DNA from: Haliea sp964022665
GTDB lineage: Bacteria; Pseudomonadota; Gammaproteobacteria; Pseudomonadales; Halieaceae
Direction of reading: 5' to 3'
Length of the DNA: 64,000 nt
NCBI GenBank assembly: GCA_964022665.1
Contig: CAXIDF010000001.1
Location: 512,783-576,782, forward strand
The position numbers were made by a program, and so were the translations under genes. Shown one piece after another: positions 7,925 to 16,837 of the stretch (position 1 is the stretch's first letter; the number at the start of each line of letters is the position of its first letter). The notes under the pieces are model-generated. The model saw only the letters and a list, made by a program, of their open reading frames with translations, was not told where the DNA came from and did no database searches.

Positions 7925-9157
7925 ATGTCCGATAAATTGATAGTGGTATCGTCCGACTGCCACGCCGGCCTCCATATCGCCGACTACAAGCCCTATGTTG
8001 AGTCCAAGTATCACGACATCATGGACACCGCCGTGCCGGTGCAAATCGAGATCACGGACAAGGCAGAACAAAGCTTCCTGATCAAGGAAATCAACGATGC
8101 CTGGCGCGAGCCCATCAAGAAGCAGCTCACCGGTGCATGGGACTACAACGAGCGCATCGCCATGCTGGAGCAGGATGGCATTGCGGCTGAGGTGATTTTC
8201 CCCGACGGCATCACTGAGATGAACACGCCACCTTTTGGTGCGGGGCTGGGGCTTTCGCCGCGCAATGCGGTGCCGGAACTGCAGTGGGCGGGCGCGATGG
8301 CCCACAACCGCTGGTTGGCCGAGTTTTGCGCCAACGACCCGGCCCGGCATATCGGTGTCGCCTCCATTCCCCTGTTGTGGGATGTCCAGCAGGCGGTGGA
8401 CGCCGTGCGCTGGTGCGTCGACAACGGCCTGAAGTCCGTGATGATCCCGACGCTCTGGGGTGACAATGACCCCTACCACCATGTGAAGTACGACCCGTTC
8501 TGGGAAGTGTGCCAAGAGCTGGGCGTGATTGTTCATTTTCACTCGGGGCCAGCACCGCAGCCCGAGTACTTTGGCGAGCAGTGGCCAATGGAAGACCTGA
8601 GCGACAAGTTGCCGGGTGCCATGGGCATTTACGTGTCCGAAGTGATGTGGTGGTTGTATCGCCCACTCACGTTCATGATCTGGGGCGGCGTTTTCGAGCG
8701 GTTCCCGCGGCTGAAGGTCGTGCTCACCGAGGGGGGGACGGTGTTTATGCTGCCACCCTGGCTGCGTTTGCTGGATCACAACTATTTTGATGTGCAGTTC
8801 TCGGCCAAGCTGGGCGACTTCCGCAGTCACTTGTCCATGTCCCCGGGCGAATATTTCCAGCGTAACGTCGCCGTTGGTGCCTCCTGCGTGCCGCGCGCGG
8901 ACATTGAACTACGCAATATCATCGGCATCGACAAGATGATGTGGGGTAGCGACTATCCGCACCCAGAAGGGACCTGGCCGCACACGCAGGAGTATTACCT
9001 CAATACATTTGCCGGCATCCCGGAGACGGACGGACGCAAGATCCTCGGCGAAAACGCCATTGCCTGGTACGGCCTCGATCGCGCTCGCTTGCAGGCTGTG
9101 GCCGACAAAATCGGCCCCAGCAGCGCTATTTTCCACGCGACGGGAGAAGCTGCATGA
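7925..9157 (+). CDS. Amidohydrolase-2 family metal-dependent hydrolase or decarboxylase
   Basis: 410 residues. I start it at ATG 7925 because a purine-rich ribosome site (GAGAGAGAAGG) ends just before it; an in-frame TTG at 7907 lies inside that site. The family folds as a TIM barrel binding one or two metals and includes hydrolases and non-oxidative decarboxylases such as ACMSD and 5-carboxyvanillate decarboxylase. Visible motifs: D11-C-H13 after the first strand (the usual form is HxH, so the first ligand is Asp here), Val-His-Phe-His-Ser-Gly in the middle, and Trp-Gly-Ser-Asp-Tyr-Pro-His-Pro-Glu-Gly near the C-terminus carrying the catalytic Asp. Its stop overlaps the Rieske start (ATGA), indicating translational coupling. 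Substrate unknown. Confidence 0.85.
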   Translation: MSDKLIVVSSDCHAGLHIADYKPYVESKYHDIMDTAVPVQIEITDKAEQSFLIKEINDAWREPIKKQLTGAWDYNERIAMLEQDGIAAEVIFPDGITEMNTPPFGAGLGLSPRNAVPELQWAGAMAHNRWLAEFCANDPARHIGVASIPLLWDVQQAVDAVRWCVDNGLKSVMIPTLWGDNDPYHHVKYDPFWEVCQELGVIVHFHSGPAPQPEYFGEQWPMEDLSDKLPGAMGIYVSEVMWWLYRPLTFMIWGGVFERFPRLKVVLTEGGTVFMLPPWLRLLDHNYFDVQFSAKLGDFRSHLSMSPGEYFQRNVAVGASCVPRADIELRNIIGIDKMMWGSDYPHPEGTWPHTQEYYLNTFAGIPETDGRKILGENAIAWYGLDRARLQAVADKIGPSSAIFHATGEAA

Positions 9158-10119
9158 CAAAGATTGTTGAAGCCTGCGAGGCAAAAACCAATACCACGCC
9201 GGAGTTTCCGATGGGGTGGTACTCTGTGGCGCGCAGCCACGAGCTGCAAGTCGGGGAAGTGAAGCGTGTGCACGCTTTCGATCGCGAGTTTGCGCTGTAT
9301 CGGACTCGTTCGGGCCAGGCCGTGTTGCAGGATGCGTTCTGCCCGCACCTTGGCGCCCACCTGGGCGTGGAGGGGCGTGTCGTCGGTGAATCCCTGCGCT
9401 GCCCGTTCCACGGCTGGCGTTTCGATACGCAGGGCCAGTGCGTGGAAATCCCTTACTGTGACGAGATTCCGGAGCGTGCGCGGGTTCGCATTTGGCACAC
9501 GGAAGAGGGCAACGGCGAGGTCTACATCTGGTTTCACCCGCAGAACCTGGCGCCCAAATGGCCCTTGCCACAGTTGGTGGAACTCAGCGATGAACACTGG
9601 ACCGCACCGCGCTACGCGGAGTTCGAGGTTCCCGCCCATATCCAGGATATTGCGGAAAACTCCTGTGACCCGGTGCATTTTCGCTACGTGCACAAGCAGC
9701 CCGATGTGCCGCCCTCGGAAGTCACTATTGATGAAGACGGACGCACGCTGCACCTGCGTTCGGATTCCAGCCAGTCGCAGTTCCCCAACCAGCTGCACGC
9801 CATGGTGCTGAACCCGGGCCTGGCGGTGGTGCGCACCAGCTACGGGCCCAACGCCGAAATGGTGGTGTACAACAGTGCGCAGCCTATCGATCGGCACACC
9901 ACGCTGCTGCGCTGGACCTTGACTGTGCGCCGGGAGATTGAAGACCTGGCAGGCGATGATGTGATGAAGGGCATTATTGCCGGCATCCAGGACGACTACC
10001 CGATCTGGGCCAACAAGGTGCACAAACACAAGCCGGTGTTCTGCCGGGAAGACAAAACGCTGGTGATGTACCGCAAGTGGGTGCGCCAGTTCTATATCAA
10101 CGCTGAGGATGTAAGCTGA
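9154..10119 (+). CDS. Rieske non-haem iron oxygenase, terminal component
   Basis: 321 residues. The Rieske [2Fe-2S] domain has C63-x-H65 (CPHLGAHL) and C83-x2-H86 (CPFHGW). The catalytic domain has N169-x2-D172-x2-H175-x4-H180 (ENSCDPVHFRYVH), the usual mononuclear iron signature with the electron-bridging Asp. Overall shape resembles the KshA/DAF-36 branch, which hydroxylates or desaturates steroid-like and other hydrophobic substrates. It needs a ferredoxin/reductase partner, and none is encoded in this operon or window. It overlaps the amidohydrolase by 4 bases and is followed after 1 base by the SDR gene, so all are co-translated. Substrate is unknown. Confidence 0.9.
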   Translation: MTKIVEACEAKTNTTPEFPMGWYSVARSHELQVGEVKRVHAFDREFALYRTRSGQAVLQDAFCPHLGAHLGVEGRVVGESLRCPFHGWRFDTQGQCVEIPYCDEIPERARVRIWHTEEGNGEVYIWFHPQNLAPKWPLPQLVELSDEHWTAPRYAEFEVPAHIQDIAENSCDPVHFRYVHKQPDVPPSEVTIDEDGRTLHLRSDSSQSQFPNQLHAMVLNPGLAVVRTSYGPNAEMVVYNSAQPIDRHTTLLRWTLTVRREIEDLAGDDVMKGIIAGIQDDYPIWANKVHKHKPVFCREDKTLVMYRKWVRQFYINAEDVS

Positions 10120-10120
10120 T

Positions 10121-11002
10121 ATGCGCGATTTTACAGGCAAGGTGGCCGTGATTACCGGTGGTGCGAGCGGGGTGGGCCGGTCACTGGCGTTTGCCCTCGG
10201 CCGTCGAGGGGCCCGCATAGTGGTGGGCGACGTCGATGAAACGGCCATGGCCGATATCGATCAGGCGCTGGCTGCGGAGGGTATCGAGGCACGGGTGGCG
10301 CATTGTGATGTCACCAGCGCTGCCAGCCTCGAGAGCCTCGCCAACGTGGCCACCGAGCACTTCGGCGGCATACAGCTGGTGTTTGCCAACGCCGGCATAG
10401 GTGCGGGGGAGTCCGGCGCCATGTGGGACTACTCCGAGAAGGACTGGCAGTGGTGCTTCAACGTCAACATCTGGGGTGTGATCAACTCCATCCGCGTGTT
10501 CATGCCGCGCCTGGTTGCCGCCAATGAGCCCGCTCACTTCGTGGTCACCGGTTCGGGCAACGGCGCGCTGTTGGTGTTCCCGGATGCCCCTATCTACACT
10601 GCGAGCAAGGCCGCGGTGCACGCCATCACGGAAAACCTGCACTATCAGGTGCAGGCGGCACAGAGCCCAGTGAAGGTGAGTGCTCTGTTCCCCGGCCCGC
10701 ACGTGGTGGAGACCGGCCTCTTCAACTCCGGCCGCGTGCGCCCGGAGGCGTTGAAGAAAGAGGTCGAAGGCAATGCATCCGGCATCAGTTCCGTCGATGA
10801 CATGAAGCGTATGGCCGCGGAGTACGGCATTGAATTGCAGACCACGCATCCCGATGAGGTGGCGGCAATGGCCGTGGCGGGGCTGGAGGAGGACGCTTTC
10901 TGGCTGCTGGCTACAACGCCGGAGACTGACGAAAAAATTCGCGCCCGGGCGGACATGATCCTCAATCGCACAACGCCAGCGCCCAATATGGTGGGCGGCT
11001 GA
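10121..11002 (+). CDS. Short-chain dehydrogenase/reductase (SDR)
   Basis: 293 residues. NAD(P) site TGGASGVG at 12-19, with an acidic residue after the second strand (V-G-D-V-D-E), which favours NAD. It has NAG at 90-92, a Ser at about 145 and the catalytic Tyr159-x3-Lys163 (YTASK). The C-terminal 60 residues are longer than in minimal SDRs. It starts one base after the Rieske stop. A dehydrogenase next to an oxygenase suggests oxidation of the hydroxyl that the oxygenase makes; this is inference from order, not from substrate motifs. Confidence 0.9.
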   Translation: MRDFTGKVAVITGGASGVGRSLAFALGRRGARIVVGDVDETAMADIDQALAAEGIEARVAHCDVTSAASLESLANVATEHFGGIQLVFANAGIGAGESGAMWDYSEKDWQWCFNVNIWGVINSIRVFMPRLVAANEPAHFVVTGSGNGALLVFPDAPIYTASKAAVHAITENLHYQVQAAQSPVKVSALFPGPHVVETGLFNSGRVRPEALKKEVEGNASGISSVDDMKRMAAEYGIELQTTHPDEVAAMAVAGLEEDAFWLLATTPETDEKIRARADMILNRTTPAPNMVGG

Positions 11003-11045
11003 ACGCTGCCCCCGATCTTCATAACCAGAATAAGGAAGAGAGCCA

Positions 11046-11828
11046 ATGACCTCAGCAGAAGGTGCCCCCCAGGGCAATACGGGCGATATTGCCAACTGGC
11101 CGATGCTCAAGATTGTGTATCGCACAGACCCGGAGGCAGTCGCCGCGGTGTTGCCCCCGGGTATTAGCCCGGGGGCCGACCCACACGTCAACCTCACCAT
11201 TTACAACGTGCCGGTGCCGGACGAGCCTGAATACGGCATTTTGCAAACCGTGAATGCGGACTACAACGGCGTCGCGGGCGAGTATGCGCTCGGCTACGGT
11301 ATTGACCAGGAGTCGGCCATCTTCATCAGCCGCGACCACAATGGCCAACCCAAATACCCCTGCCAGACAGATTATTACCGGTTGGGGTCTGCCGTGCGCG
11401 CGCGCTGCACACACCAGGGCTACACGTTTGTCGAGTTTCGCGGTACCGCGAGTGGCGAGAACGAACCACAGGCGGAGTTTGATCTGAACGAGTGGTGGGT
11501 GAAGTTCTCTCTCGCAGTCGGCGCCATGCCCGATGCTGCCAACGGCTATGATTTTCCGCCCCATGTGGTGCATGTATTGAGCCGCTATGGCTGTGCCTGG
11601 AAAGAGCGGGTCGATGGCGAGCTGGTGCTGCACGACAGCCCCTGGGACCCACTGGCGAGCCGCTTGCCCCTGCGTGAGCAGATCTCGGCGCACCTCTGGT
11701 GGCCCACCTTTCTGGGGCGCGATATCAAGCTCGCCGGCAAGCTGGACCCGGAGGCGTTCAAGCCCTTCACCGATACCATTTCCGGCTCGCGCTGGAAGGG
11801 GAGCCAGGGCGGCCCTCTGCGTAGCTGA
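11046..11828 (+). CDS. Acetoacetate decarboxylase-like protein
   Basis: 260 residues with the acetoacetate decarboxylase (ADC) fold pattern: an early Pro-Pro-Gly (V-L-P-P-G-I), a central Asn-Leu-Thr-Ile-Tyr strand, and Asn-Gly-Gln-Pro-K103-Tyr-Pro, where the Lys occupies the position of the Schiff-base Lys of true ADC. Many ADC-like proteins in catabolic operons are not acetoacetate decarboxylases, so only the family is claimed. AGGAAG at 11033-11038 serves as ribosome site. It is the last gene of the operon, 43 bases after the SDR. Transcripts from this strand run into the hairpin at 11846-11873. Confidence 0.75.
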   Translation: MTSAEGAPQGNTGDIANWPMLKIVYRTDPEAVAAVLPPGISPGADPHVNLTIYNVPVPDEPEYGILQTVNADYNGVAGEYALGYGIDQESAIFISRDHNGQPKYPCQTDYYRLGSAVRARCTHQGYTFVEFRGTASGENEPQAEFDLNEWWVKFSLAVGAMPDAANGYDFPPHVVHVLSRYGCAWKERVDGELVLHDSPWDPLASRLPLREQISAHLWWPTFLGRDIKLAGKLDPEAFKPFTDTISGSRWKGSQGGPLRS

Positions 11829-11838
11829 AGGGAGCGCC

Positions 11839-11873
11839 AAAAAAACGGCCTGCCCCTTGTGAGGGGCAGGCCG
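11839..11873 (-). terminator. Intrinsic terminator of katG
   Basis: A perfect 12-bp stem (CGGCCTGCCCCT / AGGGGCAGGCCG) with a 4-base loop at 11846-11873. On the minus strand it is followed by seven T residues (A-tract 11839-11845). It begins 23 bases after the katG stop codon. It has no T-tract in the plus direction, so it would stop the opposing operon less well, though the GC stem may still pause it. Confidence 0.9.
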
Positions 11874-11895
11874 CTGTATGCGGTGGGCGTGAGCC

Positions 11896-14112
11896 CTAGC
11901 GCATATCGAAGCGGTCCAGGGTCATCACCTTGGTCCAGGCTGCAACGAAGTCATTCACGAACTTCTCCTGTGCATCGTTGGCGGCATAGACTTCGGCGAT
12001 GGCACGCAGCTCCGAGCTGGAACCGAACACCAGGTCGACGGGTGTCGCCGTCCATTTGAGCTCGCCACTGGCGCGGTCACGGCCCTCGTACACACCTGCC
12101 GCGTCTTCCGACTTGGACCACACGGTGCCCATGTCCAGCAGGTTGACGAAGAAGTCGTTGCTCAGTGTGCCCGGGCGACTGGTGAAGACACCGTGGTCAG
12201 CACCGCCCGTGTTGGCATCCAGAGCCCGCAGCCCGCCCACCAGCACGGTCATTTCCGGTACAGACAGCGTCAACAGGTTGGCCCGGTCGACCAGCTGGTC
12301 GGTGGGCGAACGCAGGGCGTCGGCGCTGTAGTAGTTGCGGAAACCATCGGCTTTCGGCTCAAGTGGCGCGAAGGAGGGCGCATCGGTCATCTCCGCTGTC
12401 GCATCGGCACGACCGGGCACGAAGGGCACCTCTACTTTCACGCCCGCCTCCTTGGCCGCCTGCTCAATGGCAGCCGCACCGCCGAGGACGATTACATCAG
12501 CCAGCGACACCCGCTTCTTGCCGCGTCGTTGAGCATCGTTGAACTCGGTTTGTACGGACTCCAGTGTGCTCAGCACTTTGGCCAGTTCCTCGGGGTTGTT
12601 CACCGCCCAGTCTTTCTGCGGTGCAAGACGAACCCGTGCGCCGTTGGCGCCACCACGCATATCGGAGCCGCGGTACGACGAGGCCGAAGCCCAGGCGGTG
12701 CGGATCAGTTCAGGCCCGGTGAGGTCGGTATCGAGAATCGCTTCCTTGAGTTTGCGGATGTCCTTGGCGTCCACCAGCTCGTAGCTCACCTCGGGTATCG
12801 GGTCCTGCCAGATCAGCGCTTCCTCTGGTACGTCGTCACCCAGGTAACGGGCGCGCGGTCCCATGTCACGGTGAGTCAGCTTGAACCAGGCACGGGCAAA
12901 AGCGTCTTCAAAGGCCTTGGGGTTCTCCAGGAAGTTCTGGGAGATCTTGCGGTAAGCCGGGTCAAACTTCAGTGACAGGTCGGTGGTGAACATAATGGGC
13001 TGGTGTGTCTTGCCGGCTACGTGCGCATCCGGCACGGTGTTGGCGGCCTGGCCATCTTTCGGCACCCACTGGACGGCCCCTGCGGGGCTGCGGGTCTGCT
13101 CCCATTCAAAGGCGAACAGGTTGCTCAGGTACATCATGCTCCACTGCGTGGGGGCCGCCGTCCAGGCGCCTTCAAGGCCGCTGGTCACAGTGTCTTCGGC
13201 GTTACCCTTGCCACAGGAGTTGCGCCAGCCCAAGCCCTGTTCTTCCAAACCTGCAGCGGCCGGTTCGGGGCCGACACAGTCGTCCGGCTTGTGCGCGCCG
13301 TGCGCCTTGCCGAAGGTATGGCCACCGGCGATCAATGCCACGGTCTCCTCATCGTTCATCGCCATGCGGCCAAAGGTGTCGCGGATGTCCTTGGCGGCCA
13401 GCAGCGGGTCGGGGTTGCCATTGGGGCCTTCGGGGTTCACATAGATCAAACCCATCTGCACCGCAGCCAGCGGGTTGGCGAGCTTGCGATCACCGCTGTA
13501 GCGTTCGTCGGCGAGGAATTCATCCTCCGGTCCCCAGTACACCAGGTCGGGCTCCCAGTCATCTTCGCGACCACCAGCAAAGCCGAAGGTCTTGAAGCCC
13601 ATGGACTCCATGGCCACGTTGCCGGTAAGGGTCATCAGGTCTGCCCAGGAAATGCTGCGGCCATATTTCTGCTTGATCGGCCACACCAGGCGGCGGGCCT
13701 TGTCCAGGCTCACGTTATCAGGCCAGCTATTCAGCGGTTCGAAACGCTGCTGGCCACCGCCCGCACCGCCGCGTCCATCCGCGATACGGTAGGTGCCCGC
13801 CGCGTGCCACGCCATGCGAATGAAGAATGGACCGTAATTGCCGTAGTCTGCGGGCCACCAGTCCTGTGACGTGGTCAGCACGGCTTCAATGTCCTTCCTC
13901 ACCGCATCCAGGTCGAGCTCGTTGAAGGCTGCTGCGTAGTCGAATTCCTCGCCCATCGGGTTTGATTCCGCGGCGTGCTGGCGCAGCGGCGAAAGGTTGA
14001 GTTTCTCTGGCCACCAGAACTGGTTGGACATGGGCGCCTGCTGTGCGCTGGCGATGCTGGATGACACGGCAAGTGCTACCGCTGCCAGCAAAGGCATTTT
14101 CTTAGTATGCAT
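11896..14112 (-). CDS. katG: Catalase-peroxidase KatG, exported form
   Basis: 738 residues, both haem-peroxidase domains. The active-site set is complete and correctly spaced: R99, W102 and H103 (distal); Y224 and M250, which with W102 form the Trp-Tyr-Met adduct required for catalase activity (spacings 122 and 26, as in M. tuberculosis KatG); and proximal H265 (GGHTFG). Unlike most KatG proteins it begins with a Sec signal peptide (Lys-Lys, hydrophobic 7-20, cleavage after ASA at 21-23), so it should act in the periplasm like the KatP type. AGGAGG precedes the ATG with good spacing. A terminator follows. No oxyR or fur gene adjoins it. Confidence 0.96.
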   Translation of the reverse strand: MHTKKMPLLAAVALAVSSSIASAQQAPMSNQFWWPEKLNLSPLRQHAAESNPMGEEFDYAAAFNELDLDAVRKDIEAVLTTSQDWWPADYGNYGPFFIRMAWHAAGTYRIADGRGGAGGGQQRFEPLNSWPDNVSLDKARRLVWPIKQKYGRSISWADLMTLTGNVAMESMGFKTFGFAGGREDDWEPDLVYWGPEDEFLADERYSGDRKLANPLAAVQMGLIYVNPEGPNGNPDPLLAAKDIRDTFGRMAMNDEETVALIAGGHTFGKAHGAHKPDDCVGPEPAAAGLEEQGLGWRNSCGKGNAEDTVTSGLEGAWTAAPTQWSMMYLSNLFAFEWEQTRSPAGAVQWVPKDGQAANTVPDAHVAGKTHQPIMFTTDLSLKFDPAYRKISQNFLENPKAFEDAFARAWFKLTHRDMGPRARYLGDDVPEEALIWQDPIPEVSYELVDAKDIRKLKEAILDTDLTGPELIRTAWASASSYRGSDMRGGANGARVRLAPQKDWAVNNPEELAKVLSTLESVQTEFNDAQRRGKKRVSLADVIVLGGAAAIEQAAKEAGVKVEVPFVPGRADATAEMTDAPSFAPLEPKADGFRNYYSADALRSPTDQLVDRANLLTLSVPEMTVLVGGLRALDANTGGADHGVFTSRPGTLSNDFFVNLLDMGTVWSKSEDAAGVYEGRDRASGELKWTATPVDLVFGSSSELRAIAEVYAANDAQEKFVNDFVAAWTKVMTLDRFDMR

Positions 14113-14144
14113 TGCAACCTCCTGGGTAGTTATGCAAGTTAAAT

Positions 14145-14160
14145 CGCGGCGAATGCCGCG
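14145..14160 (-). promoter_or_regulatory. Hairpin in the katG leader
   Basis: CGCGGC and GCCGCG flank a 4-base loop, giving a 6-bp GC-only stem 33-48 bases upstream of the katG start codon. If transcribed it would fold in the 5' leader. Whether it has a regulatory role or marks a protein site is unknown. Confidence 0.35.
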
Positions 14161-14329
14161 GATAGCAACATTCGAAGTTGCACCATAACGCGCTTGCGGA
14201 TCATTGGCATACTAAAAAAAAACGCAAGAACCGATCGATATTTTCGATCCACCGTTGGGTTTCCGCGTTGCAGCGCGGTATACCGGAGGCCGCGCGGTGA
14301 TCTGCCTTCGGCTTGGAAGCAGCTTGCGC

Positions 14330-14345
14330 CCTGTACGCGTACAGG
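14330..14345. promoter_or_regulatory. Perfect 16-bp palindrome upstream of the diguanylate cyclase
   Basis: CCTGTACG-CGTACAGG is fully self-complementary over 16 bases, 39-54 bases before the cyclase start codon. It is a candidate dimeric-regulator operator. It contains CTGT-N6-ACAG, which has the wrong spacing for a gammaproteobacterial LexA box (N8). Confidence 0.45.
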
Positions 14346-14383
14346 TAATTATGCGTGTTTGATTTGGGGCGGGAGCTGTCAGT

Positions 14384-15571
14384 TTGGTCCTGAGTGCTGT
14401 GCAGGCGCTGCAATTGACTCTGGTCGTGGTGAGCCTGGTGTTTGCCGGAGCGTGTTTTCTCGGGTGGCGCCTGTTTGAGCGCCCGCAACACGCATTGATC
14501 TGGAGTGGCGCGTTTCTGCTCGCCGCACTGCAGTACGGCTTGAATCTCATGCGCGATGCGGCGCCGTCCTACGAGTGGTGGTGGGTCGCCGTCAATGTAG
14601 TGTCGTGCCTGCTGGTGCTGGGTGCCGTCCTCGGTCACAGGGTGAGGCTGGGCCTCGTGTCCCCCGCCTGGATGCTGGTTGCGATTGTGCTGGCGGTTGC
14701 CGCCTCACAGGTGGTGTTTACCCTGATTGTGCCGCGTGACGATGTGCGCGTTGCCCTGGGCCCCGGGTTGGCCTGTGTCGCCTTCCTGCACGTCGCCTGG
14801 GTGCTGCAGCGGTGCGGGCCGGAGCCGCGACTTGCGCAATACGTGGCCGCCGGTGTGCACCTGCTGTTTGGCCTTGCCCAGGGGCTGGCGACAATCGTCG
14901 CCCTGCAATTCGGGGCAGAGTCAACGGCGCAACAGCGGGATGCCTATAACCTGGTCAACTTTGCGTTTATGCCCACTTTCTTTGTGGCAATGGGCGTGAC
15001 CGTGATCTTCCTGCTTGCTACCGACCTGTCCAACCGGCTGCGCCTGCAGGCCATCACCGACCAGTTGACCCAGGTTGGCAACCGGCGCGGTTTCCTGATC
15101 GCGGCTGACCTGCTGATGGCCGGTGCGCGTCGCCACCAGCGTCCCCTGGCCGCGGTCCTGGCGGACATCGACCACTTCAAGCGTATCAATGACCGGTACG
15201 GGCATGCAGTAGGCGACAGAACGCTGGCGCATTTCTCGCAAATATTGCGCGACTGTGTGCGCAGCGAGGACGCCATAGGCCGTGTGGGGGGCGAGGAATT
15301 CGCTATCATGATGGGCGACTCCAGTATCGAGGACGCCGGTCGCATGGTTGCTCGAGTGCGGCAGATGCTGCTGGAAAGGCCGCTGCTGGAGAGTGGGCAG
15401 GTGATTGCGCTGACTGCAAGCTTCGGCATTGCCGAGCTGCACGGCGAAGACGACAAAGAGGACCTGCTGTTGCGAGCGGACCAGGCCCTGTACGAAGCCA
15501 AGGCATCGGGCCGCGACGCAGTGCGTGTGGCCGGCAATCGGCATCTCGTGGGTATGGTATCTCATGGCTGA
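14384..15571 (+). CDS. Membrane-bound diguanylate cyclase (GGDEF)
   Basis: 395 residues if the TTG at 14384 is used (GGAG 10 bases upstream); a GTG at 14399 is the alternative. Residues about 5-210 form six or seven hydrophobic helices, a membrane sensor without a recognised ligand domain. The GGDEF domain covers about 225-390, with active-site GGEEF near residue 302. The product-inhibition site RSED lies exactly five residues before it (RxxD-N5-GG[D/E]EF), so the enzyme should make c-di-GMP from two GTP and be feedback-inhibited. It is divergent from katG, with a perfect palindrome at 14330-14345 in front of it. No EAL partner is nearby. Confidence 0.9.
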   Translation: MVLSAVQALQLTLVVVSLVFAGACFLGWRLFERPQHALIWSGAFLLAALQYGLNLMRDAAPSYEWWWVAVNVVSCLLVLGAVLGHRVRLGLVSPAWMLVAIVLAVAASQVVFTLIVPRDDVRVALGPGLACVAFLHVAWVLQRCGPEPRLAQYVAAGVHLLFGLAQGLATIVALQFGAESTAQQRDAYNLVNFAFMPTFFVAMGVTVIFLLATDLSNRLRLQAITDQLTQVGNRRGFLIAADLLMAGARRHQRPLAAVLADIDHFKRINDRYGHAVGDRTLAHFSQILRDCVRSEDAIGRVGGEEFAIMMGDSSIEDAGRMVARVRQMLLERPLLESGQVIALTASFGIAELHGEDDKEDLLLRADQALYEAKASGRDAVRVAGNRHLVGMVSHG

Positions 15572-15637
15572 GTTGACCATACTGGCTGGCGCAATCCTGT
15601 TCGCATAACCATAAAGCTCAATCACCCGGAGTCTAGA

Positions 15638-16837
15638 ATGTCGCTGCGCAAAGCCAAACATGCCCTCACCCTGTTCTTGATGAAGACCCTTGCGGGGCTC
15701 GCTCCCTCGCCGGCGTATATGGTGTATCTCGGTTCCGGCAGTGCCGCCCAGCTCTGTCGGCATATTGTGCGCAGCGGGGCCGGCAAGCTGCTGGTCGTGA
15801 CCGACAAACCCCTGCGTGAGCTTGGTATTGTCGATCAGGCCACGGCAGCTCTGGCCGATGCGGGCTTGCCCGTGGTGGTGTATGACGGCGTGGAGCCGAA
15901 CCCAACCTATGCCCAGGTTGCCGCTGGCCGCGCGCTGATGCGCGAGCACAGCTGTGATGCGGTACTGGCAATTGGCGGTGGCTCCTCCATTGATGCCGCC
16001 AAGATCATCGCCGCCTCTGCTACCAGCGAGGAGGATCCGAAAACCTGGGTGGGGTTTGGCAAGGTCAAGCACGACGTGCCAACGTTGTACGCTATCCCTA
16101 CCACCTCTGGCACCGGCTCCGAAGCGACCATGGGCGCGGTGATTTCCGACTCCGTCAGCCATGAAAAGGGTGTGATATCCGGAGCCCCTCTTCTGCCGGC
16201 GGCGGTTGCCCTTGATTCTGATCTCATGCTCGGCATGCCGGCGCCGATCACCGCGGCAACGGGTATGGACGCACTGACGCACGCGATTGAAGCGTTCATC
16301 TGCGTGTGGGACCGGGGCACGCGCAAGGCCCATGCGAGCATGGCGGTGCGATTGATCTTTGCCCACCTGAGAGACGCCGTGGCCGACGGCAGCAACCGCG
16401 AAGCGCGGGATGCCATGGCGCTTGCCGCCTATTACGCAGGTATCGCCATCAATCAGGTGAACGTGGGCAATGTGCACGCGATCGCACATCAGATCGGCGG
16501 CAAGTACGGTATTCCTCACGGTCTCGCCAATTCCCTGGTGCTGCCGCACGTATTGAATTTCTGCCGCACAGAGTCCGAGCAGGCGCTGGCGGAGCTCGCC
16601 GTGCTCGCCGGTGTTGGTGAGACCGGCCAGGATACCGCGCGACTGGCAGGCCAGTTTATTGATGCGGTCGTGCAGTTGCGCGCCGACGTGGGTATGCCGG
16701 AAACGTCGGACCGTATCCGCCCGCAGGACTACGGCTACCTCACCGACCTGGCGCTGAAGGAATGTGAGAGCTATCCGGTGCCCAAGTTGCTGGAGCGCGA
16801 CGCCACCTTGGGAATCCTGCGCGCCATCACGGCCTGA
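15638..16837 (+). CDS. Iron-containing alcohol dehydrogenase (group III)
   Basis: 399 residues. NAD(P) site GGGSSIDAAK at 113-122. Metal ligands of the family are in place: D211 and H215 (TGMDALTHA), H280 (NVHAIAH) and H294 (GIPHG). Pro-Thr-Thr-Ser-Gly-Thr-Gly-Ser-Glu at about 154-162 is also typical. It interconverts alcohols and aldehydes or ketones; the natural substrate cannot be read from sequence. It begins 66 bases after the cyclase and may share its transcript or have its own promoter. The opposite-strand open frame over this gene is a codon-bias shadow. Confidence 0.93.
   Translation: MSLRKAKHALTLFLMKTLAGLAPSPAYMVYLGSGSAAQLCRHIVRSGAGKLLVVTDKPLRELGIVDQATAALADAGLPVVVYDGVEPNPTYAQVAAGRALMREHSCDAVLAIGGGSSIDAAKIIAASATSEEDPKTWVGFGKVKHDVPTLYAIPTTSGTGSEATMGAVISDSVSHEKGVISGAPLLPAAVALDSDLMLGMPAPITAATGMDALTHAIEAFICVWDRGTRKAHASMAVRLIFAHLRDAVADGSNREARDAMALAAYYAGIAINQVNVGNVHAIAHQIGGKYGIPHGLANSLVLPHVLNFCRTESEQALAELAVLAGVGETGQDTARLAGQFIDAVVQLRADVGMPETSDRIRPQDYGYLTDLALKECESYPVPKLLERDATLGILRAITA

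Noticed and set aside
14331..14344. LexA/SOS box (CTGT...ACAG)
   Set aside because: The spacer is 6 bases; the gammaproteobacterial LexA box needs 8. Kept only as an anonymous palindrome.
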